Positions 1 to 4,589 of a stretch of DNA of 9,327 bases are shown one piece after another. Made by a program: the position numbers and the translations under genes. The stretch is from the NCBI GenBank assembly GCA_002341805.1, contig DDOS01000058.1:5332-14658 (forward strand), written 5' to 3'. Positions within the stretch are counted from its first letter, which is position 1, and each line of letters starts with the position of its first letter. The notes under the pieces were generated by a model that had not been told where the DNA came from, did not search any database, and worked only from the letters and a program-made list of their open reading frames with translations. The stretch is from Aquificaceae bacterium UBA2488 (GTDB lineage: Bacteria > Aquificota > Aquificia > Aquificales > Aquificaceae).

Positions 1-1
1 T

Positions 2-499
2 GGTTTTTTTAGAAAAGCTAAAGACATGGGAGCAAATATAGAATATATAAATAAACGTCATCAAAACGGTGAAGATATCGCAGATATAAGTGTAAGGTAC
101 TCCCCAAACCTAAATGGTATAGAAATAACCCAAGAAGATATACCTTCTTTGATAGATGAGATACCTATATTAGCGGTTTTGATGTGTTTTGCGGAAGGGC
201 TTAGCATTGTGAGTGGGGCAAGTGAGCTTAGAAAAAAAGAAAGTGATCGCATAAGGTCCATATATGTGAATTTAAAGGATGCAGGAGCCATTATAGAAGA
301 GTTTGAAGATGGGTTTAGTATAAAAGGTCCTGCTAAGCTAAAATTAAACCACATAAGGTCCTTTGGGGATCACCGAATAGCTATGAGCATGAGTATACTT
401 GGTATGGTGCTTGGTACAGAGCCAAATCTTGATGATGTTGATTGTATATCCATTTCGTATCCAGGCTTTTTTGAAGATATAAATAAACTTTCAACATAA
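2..499 (+). CDS. aroA: 3-phosphoshikimate 1-carboxyvinyltransferase (EPSP synthase), C-terminal part
   Basis: EPSP synthase joins shikimate-3-phosphate and phosphoenolpyruvate in the shikimate pathway to chorismate, in the cytosol. The gene enters from the left edge: the frame is already open at base 2 (GFFRKAKDMGANIEY, matching the family's G-F-x(6)-MGA stretch), so the ATG at 26 is internal. About 165 residues are present, a little over a third of the usual 430 or so. The second family signature is clear (LRKKESDRI, near bases 227-253), with the Glu and Arg that contact substrate, followed by the catalytic-domain motif GDHRIAMS and a closing SYPGFFEDI. In E. coli AroA a Lys (K411) sits near this last motif; here the equivalent stretch is CISISYPGFF without Lys, as in the class II enzymes, though the class-deciding N-terminal residues are outside the window. 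The gene ends in TAA, 32 bases before the sigma factor gene. Family assignment is very secure; the class is inference. Confidence 0.96.
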   Translation, partial: GFFRKAKDMGANIEYINKRHQNGEDIADISVRYSPNLNGIEITQEDIPSLIDEIPILAVLMCFAEGLSIVSGASELRKKESDRIRSIYVNLKDAGAIIEEFEDGFSIKGPAKLKLNHIRSFGDHRIAMSMSILGMVLGTEPNLDDVDCISISYPGFFEDINKLST

Positions 500-514
500 A
501 TACGAAACCTATAT

Positions 515-520
515 TATAAT
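515..520 (+). promoter_or_regulatory. Possible -10 box ahead of the sigma factor gene
   Basis: A perfect TATAAT lies in the 32-base gap between aroA and the sigma gene. No convincing -35 box is visible at 16-18 bases upstream, where the aroA coding end lies. Transcription would begin about 7 bases later, at or next to the GTG (529) and ATG (532) start candidates. No Shine-Dalgarno sequence is present before those codons, so a leaderless or nearly leaderless message is possible. In such AT-rich DNA a TATAAT can occur by chance. Confidence 0.4.
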
Positions 521-693
521 CATATCTTGTGATGTACAAAGAAGATAGGGATAAAAAGATTATAGAGCATTTGCCGTTGGTGAGGGCTATAGCGGCAAAG
601 CTCCATAGAAATTTGCCACCAAGCGTTGACTATAACGACTTGGTAAGCTATGGTATCATAGGTCTTATAAACGCTGTTGATCATCTTGATGAA

Positions 694-696
694 TGA
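694..696 (+). other. In-frame TGA inside sigma region 2 (codon 55)
   Basis: The codons around it read Asp-Glu-TGA-Lys-Asn-Pro-Glu-Ser-Tyr, and the same frame carries sigma-28 signatures on both sides. Codons one base away include TGG (Trp), AGA (Arg), GGA (Gly), CGA (Arg), TCA (Ser), TTA (Leu) and TGT/TGC (Cys), so the original residue cannot be read from this sequence. The loop here is about two residues shorter than in E. coli FliA. Two out-of-frame ATGs surround the stop (689 and 693). The one at 693 overlaps it as ATGA but closes after 20 codons and does not rejoin the sigma frame. Confidence 0.9.
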
Positions 697-1220
697 AAGA
701 ATCCAGAATCGTATATAAAAATAAGGATAAGGGGTTCTATCATAGATTATCTTAGAGGCCTTGATTTTGGAAGCAGAAATATAAGAGACAAAGAGCATAA
801 AATAAAAGATATAATTAAAAAATTTCAGGATGAGCATCAAAGAGAACCTACAGATGAAGAAATAAGTGGATTGTTGGGAGAATCCTTGGAGGACTATCAT
901 GAATCTTTGTATAAGATATCTTTTTCTTACATACTTAATTTGGAAGATTTAGCTTTTAAAATAACAGAGGATGCTGACAAATCCTATGATAATTTTGTAG
1001 CTTCTGACATTGAAGGACCAGAAGAGAATGCATTAAAATTAGATATCCAAGAGTCTTTAAAAAAGGCTATAGACAAATTGGATGATAGAGGAAAGCTGGT
1101 TTTACAGCTGGTCTTTTATGAAGAGCTTGGTCTTAAAGATGTGGCTAAAATTTTAAATACATCTTTATCAAGGGTTTCTCAAATCAAAACCCAAGCTTTA
1201 AAAAAGGTCAAGGATTATTT

Positions 1221-1225
1221 AGGAG
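1221..1225 (+). promoter_or_regulatory. Ribosome binding site for the MFS transporter, inside the sigma gene end
   Basis: AGGAG lies 7 bases before the ATG at 1233 and within the last codons of the sigma gene. It fixes the transporter start at the ATGA overlap. It could support independent initiation if ribosomes do not arrive from the interrupted sigma frame. Confidence 0.6.
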
Positions 1226-1232
1226 AGATGTT

Positions 1233-2747
1233 ATGAAATGGTTATACACGCTGATTGTATTGAGTGGAACATTTGTAGCGGTTCTTGGTATCACGAGTGT
1301 TAATGTAGCTATGCCTAAGATGATAGCACCACTTTCTACAGATATATATGGTATCCAATGGGTTTCTATAAGCTATTTGGTAGCCACAGCAATCACGATA
1401 CTTGTTTTTAATCATTTCACAAACCTTTATGGACTAAAAATAGTCTATCTCATGGGTTTGGTATTTTTTACCATAGGAAGTGCTTTGTCTGGAATGGTAG
1501 GCAATATAGGGGAAATGGTTATGTCAAGGTCTATACAAGGTGTAGGGGAAGGATTTTTGATACCAGCAGCTCAAGCTATTATTTTTAGAATATTTCCACC
1601 AGAGCAAAGAGGATTAGCAATGGGTATGTACGCTATGGGGGTGGCTTTTGCTCCAGGTCTTGGGCCTACTATTGGTGGATATTTGGTGGAGTATATGTCT
1701 TGGCGCTGGATTTTCTATATGAATCTTCCTTTTATAATACCTATATTTTTTGTTTCCGCTATACTTCTTCCCGATTTTAAAAACCAGCAAGCTGTTAAAA
1801 AGCCTTTTAATTATATAAGTTTTTTGCTTTTGGGAACATCTTCTACTAGTCTTATAGTGCTTTTATCAAGGGGTGAAAAGTGGGAATGGTTTAGTTCAAA
1901 CAAGACTATAGTGTTTTTAACGGTGGCTATATTATCGTTTTTGGCTTTTCTTATATCAGATATGCTATCAGAACATCCTTTGGTGGGTTTTGAGCTTTTC
2001 TCATATAAAGAATTTGGATATGCAGTTACCACATTTGTGCTTGTATACGGTTTAGCATTTTTTCAGATATTATATATTATGCCTGTTTATTTTGAAAGGG
2101 TTAGAGGGCTTGGTAGTTTTGATACAGGTCTTTATATATTTCCCTTTGCTATAGGTATAGTGTTATTTTCACCTATTGGTGGGAGATTGAGTGATAAACT
2201 TGACCCTAAAATTCTTCTTCTTATATGCCAAGGTATCATATTCTTAGATATACATTTTTTCCTATCTCATGTAGATTTTTTCACTCCTAAAATACATATA
2301 ACATACTATATGTTTTTTGTGGGTGTGGGTATGGGGCTTTTTTTTGCACCACTCACCGCTTTAGCTTTAAGACAATTAAGACATGACCTTGTACCTCTTG
2401 GTTCTGCTTTTTATAACTACGCAAGGCTCTTAGGAGCGGCTGTAGGTACCTCCATAGCTACAAATACATTTACCAAAAATAGTGCTTACATATATGATAA
2501 TATAAATAATATGAATTATATTCATACGCATTATGTTTATTATAGGATTGAGAGTTTAGCCAACACCATACACTCAAATCTCTTAAAAGCGAAGGCTCTT
2601 TTAATTGGTCTTCAAACTCTTATAGCTCAAGCTTATGCGGTGCAATCAGTTTTAAAGTTTGGTTCTTCTATGCTTATAGTAGCCATGGGACTTACATTAC
2701 TTTTGATGTACTTAGAGAGAAAGGGTAAGGCCAGTGAATCAAGATAG
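1233..2747 (+). CDS. DHA2-family MFS multidrug efflux transporter (EmrB/QacA type)
   Basis: This 504-residue, very hydrophobic inner-membrane protein has the length and pattern of 14-helix drug:proton antiporters that export toxic compounds. Visible signatures are the helix-1 motif TSVNVAMP (residues 21-28), the motif B region SRSIQGVGEGFLIP in helix 4, and the antiporter motif C APGLGPTIGGYL (from residue 140) followed by SWRWIFYMNLP. The C-terminal half has the usual FFLGVG-like glycine-rich helix (FFVGVGMGLFFAPL) and an amphipathic stretch before the last helix, as in EmrB. The helix-1 Asp of the family's L-D-x-T-I-x-N-V-A-x-P motif is Gly19 here. No EmrA-type membrane fusion partner is in the window. 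It starts by ATGA overlap with the sigma gene, behind an AGGAG, and overlaps the next gene by 14 bases. The family is secure; the substrate is unknown. Confidence 0.92.
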   Translation: MKWLYTLIVLSGTFVAVLGITSVNVAMPKMIAPLSTDIYGIQWVSISYLVATAITILVFNHFTNLYGLKIVYLMGLVFFTIGSALSGMVGNIGEMVMSRSIQGVGEGFLIPAAQAIIFRIFPPEQRGLAMGMYAMGVAFAPGLGPTIGGYLVEYMSWRWIFYMNLPFIIPIFFVSAILLPDFKNQQAVKKPFNYISFLLLGTSSTSLIVLLSRGEKWEWFSSNKTIVFLTVAILSFLAFLISDMLSEHPLVGFELFSYKEFGYAVTTFVLVYGLAFFQILYIMPVYFERVRGLGSFDTGLYIFPFAIGIVLFSPIGGRLSDKLDPKILLLICQGIIFLDIHFFLSHVDFFTPKIHITYYMFFVGVGMGLFFAPLTALALRQLRHDLVPLGSAFYNYARLLGAAVGTSIATNTFTKNSAYIYDNINNMNYIHTHYVYYRIESLANTIHSNLLKAKALLIGLQTLIAQAYAVQSVLKFGSSMLIVAMGLTLLLMYLERKGKASESR

Positions 2748-3045
2748 TTTATCAAAAGCCATAAAAGATATAGCAAAGTGCTTAGATATGTCCGAACCAT
2801 CCGGTTTTATGCTATCTTATGATTTTAACGATATATGGCTTGACATATCCTTAGAAAAAAATGAATACGGAGAATGGGATAACAAGATATATACTATGAG
2901 TATGATTAAATCAAAAGCCCAAAACCTGTTAAAGCATGTATCCGATTTAGATGTTGAAATTTATGAAGATAACGATAGGATTTATGTACAGCTAACTGAA
3001 GAAGATTGGACATCTATCCAAAATTTCATATTTGATATAATATGA
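2734..3045 (+). CDS. Small acidic protein of unknown function
   Basis: I do not recognise this 103-residue protein. It has no signal peptide or membrane span and is rich in Asp and Glu, so it is probably a soluble cytosolic protein. The pattern suggests a helix (residues 3-18), then beta strands (FMLSYDFNDIWLDISL; KIYTMSM), a helix (KSKAQNLLKHV), further strands (VEIYEDNDRIYVQL) and a last helix (EDWTSIQNFIFDII), that is, one small alpha/beta domain. The chosen start is GTG 2734, with AAGGG 8 bases upstream; it lies inside the end of the transporter gene. An ATG at 2788 (residue 19) is an alternative that would lose the first helix. It ends in ATGA shared with the next gene. Conserved tight coupling would imply a role with the downstream envelope genes, but no function can be assigned. 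Confidence 0.8.
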   Translation: MNQDSLSKAIKDIAKCLDMSEPSGFMLSYDFNDIWLDISLEKNEYGEWDNKIYTMSMIKSKAQNLLKHVSDLDVEIYEDNDRIYVQLTEEDWTSIQNFIFDII

Positions 3046-3731
3046 GCATTAAGCTAAACTATATTTTATATACAGTAGCTTGGTTTTTGTTTATATGTTT
3101 TATTATAATACTATCTACCCAGAAACTGCTAATAGCCCAATACATTCTATCCAAAAATGGATATGATATTTTTTACCAAAAAGCCACTGAATACCTTTTT
3201 TCCATAGATATTAAAAAAGTCAAGGTTTATAAAAATCAAGTAGCGGTTGCCAACATATCTTATATGAATGCTGGGTTTTATCCGCCTTTTATATTAAATA
3301 CTACTCTCACCTGTGGTAATGGATATATAAACATAAAAGACAACATTATTACAAAAGATGCTTTTATAAACTCAAAAAATTTTCCTTTTGAGTGTCTTAA
3401 GTTAAAAAAAGCTGGCGTATTAGATTCTTCCTTAGAGATAAGTCCAAGCGGGGCTTATGGTTTTTTGGCTTCTAAAAACTTATATATAAAAGGTTATAAT
3501 ATTAAAAGCCTAAAACTACATTTTAAGAAAAATATATTTAGCCTAAATGCTACAGTAAATATACTTAATGCGTTATACAATGCTAAGGGTAGTGGAGTTT
3601 TATATATAGATAAACGCAATATAGCCGATTCAAAGATATCTGGGAATCTTGTGGTAAATACTCCTATGAAAACTTTAAAGCTTGTGGTATCAGGAAGTGT
3701 TATAAATCCTTATGTAAATATTATGCAATGA
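3042..3731 (+). CDS. Single-span membrane protein, AsmA/GspN-like
   Basis: This 229-residue protein starts with one hydrophobic segment (about residues 8-25, YILYTVAWFLFICFIIIL), which would anchor it in the inner membrane with the remainder in the periplasm. The remainder is made of alternating short beta strands (for example VKVYKNQVAVANISY, LYIDKRNIADSKISGNLVV) and ends in LKLVVSGSVINPYVNIM. That ending resembles the closing 'strand-SG-x-x-x-x-P' repeat of AsmA-like proteins and of type II secretion protein N. The call leans on this pattern and on the GspK-like gene next door; there is no unmistakable motif. Two cysteines (in LTCGNG and FECLKL) could form a periplasmic disulfide. Both ends are ATGA overlaps, and no Shine-Dalgarno sequence is visible before the start, so translation probably depends on the upstream gene. 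Confidence 0.6.
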   Translation: MSIKLNYILYTVAWFLFICFIIILSTQKLLIAQYILSKNGYDIFYQKATEYLFSIDIKKVKVYKNQVAVANISYMNAGFYPPFILNTTLTCGNGYINIKDNIITKDAFINSKNFPFECLKLKKAGVLDSSLEISPSGAYGFLASKNLYIKGYNIKSLKLHFKKNIFSLNATVNILNALYNAKGSGVLYIDKRNIADSKISGNLVVNTPMKTLKLVVSGSVINPYVNIMQ

Positions 3732-4582
3732 TAATTATTGTTGCTTTGATGCTTGGCATAGGCGCTGTTTTCTATGCGATAAACGCTTTTGAAAGTGCAA
3801 AAACAAATTATGAAAATACATTAAAATTGTATTTAAAACAAAGTCTATTACAATCCAACAATTCTTTAATACCTATTGCCCTTAAAAAGGCTCAGCAAAC
3901 ATATAAAGAAAATCCATACGACCCATATTATAAAACTAATTTCAATGTGGATGGTTTTGTTTTTGAGCTTTTAATAAGAGATGATACAAATTTTAATATA
4001 AATCTCATAAGCCAAAAACCTTATCTTGATTTTTTTGAAAGACTATCAAAAGAATTTTGCATACCAAAAGATTTTTCTAAGTATATTCTATATTGGATGG
4101 GCGGAAAATCTCATATAAATATATCTAATCTAAATTATGCACCACCTCTCAGTCCTATGGGTTCAAAACAAGAGCTTTTGTATGCGTATTATGCACCTTC
4201 TTTGATATATCAAAATAATTGTGATAAACATAAAAAGGGTATATATTATTACTTAGACACAAAAAATGGTTCTATAAATGTAAACACAGCACCTTCGATT
4301 ATGTTAAAAGCCTTAGACCCAAATATAACAAGTTTTATAGCCAATGAGATTGTAAACTATAGAAAAAAACAAACTATAACACATTTAAATGACTTAGTGA
4401 ATATAAACGGCATATCGGTGGATGATATCTATAATATGAGGAAAATAGCCACCACCAAGTCAAATACTATGATAATTTATATAACATCTTATTATAGGAT
4501 GGGCGGGGTTTATGAGCATCTTAGGACTAAAATATACTATGACCCTACAAGAAATATGGTATTAAGTATAAATAACAAGTGA
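3728..4582 (+). CDS. gspK: GspK-like minor pseudopilin without a normal prepilin leader
   Basis: GspK is the tip minor pseudopilin of the type II secretion pseudopilus. The 284 residues carry several family features in order: an N-terminal hydrophobic helix (2-20, with VALMLGIG matching the usual VALLLVL start), the strand region DDTNFNINLIS (85-95), APPLSPMGSKQELL (138-151, compare the family's AP-N-x-P-M-x-S-x-x-E-L), and GSINVNTAPSIMLKAL (181-196) followed by a helix-hairpin-helix-like region to about 240. Two things are odd. The protein starts directly at Met with hydrophobic residues: there is no basic leader and no Gly for prepilin peptidase cleavage. The usual acidic W-x-D-x-D stretch reads WMGG (123-126). 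Upstream in-frame codons are open and basic but contain no ATG, GTG or TTG in the 60-odd bases checked. It starts by ATGA overlap and ends 7 bases before bamA. A GspK homologue is likely; retained secretion function is uncertain. Confidence 0.68.
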   Translation: MIIIVALMLGIGAVFYAINAFESAKTNYENTLKLYLKQSLLQSNNSLIPIALKKAQQTYKENPYDPYYKTNFNVDGFVFELLIRDDTNFNINLISQKPYLDFFERLSKEFCIPKDFSKYILYWMGGKSHINISNLNYAPPLSPMGSKQELLYAYYAPSLIYQNNCDKHKKGIYYYLDTKNGSINVNTAPSIMLKALDPNITSFIANEIVNYRKKQTITHLNDLVNINGISVDDIYNMRKIATTKSNTMIIYITSYYRMGGVYEHLRTKIYYDPTRNMVLSINNK

Positions 4583-4589
4583 AAACATA

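Larger units (their letters stand above)
532..1236 (+). pseudogene. fliA: FliA/WhiG-type sigma factor (sigma-28) interrupted by an in-frame TGA
   Basis: Sigma-28 directs RNA polymerase to late flagellar and chemotaxis promoters. Reading from ATG 532 (or the adjacent GTG 529) gives 234 codons, close to the 239 residues of E. coli FliA. Codons 13-54 carry the start of region 2 (LPLVRAIAAKL, then DLVSYGIIGLINAVDHLDE). Codon 55 is TGA. Codons 56-85 continue region 2 in the same frame (ESYIKIRIRGSIIDYLRGLD). Region 3 follows (REPTDEEISGLLG), and codons 179-230 hold region 4 with its helix-turn-helix, ending in SRVSQIKTQALKKVK. Nothing else is damaged. The first usable start after the TGA is a TTG at 871 (codon 114), which would lose all of region 2 and so core-polymerase and -10 binding. 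The gene ends in ATGA shared with the transporter. It may be a recent pseudogene, a recoded gene, or a sequencing error; the sequence alone cannot decide. Confidence 0.85.

Noticed and set aside
61..354. 97-residue minus-strand open frame
   Set aside because: It lies entirely opposite aroA, including its signature motifs, and has no independent support.
689..755. Restart at ATG 689 or ATG 693 overlapping the TGA, to bypass it
   Set aside because: Both are in other frames and close soon: TAA after 9 codons from 689, TAG after 20 codons from 693. Neither rejoins the sigma frame.
520..900. 126-residue open frame on the minus strand opposite the broken half of the sigma gene
   Set aside because: It is an antisense shadow: no ribosome binding site or recognisable motif, a biased aromatic and hydrophobic composition expected from reverse-reading AT-rich codons, and it lies opposite well-conserved sigma sequence.
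871..1236. A separate short gene starting at TTG 871
   Set aside because: It is the in-frame tail of the sigma factor (regions 3 and 4). It has no clear ribosome binding site, and the same frame is conserved back to 697, so it is better read as the second half of one gene.
1811..2032. 73-residue minus-strand open frame
   Set aside because: Shadow of the transporter gene, without a start signal or motif.
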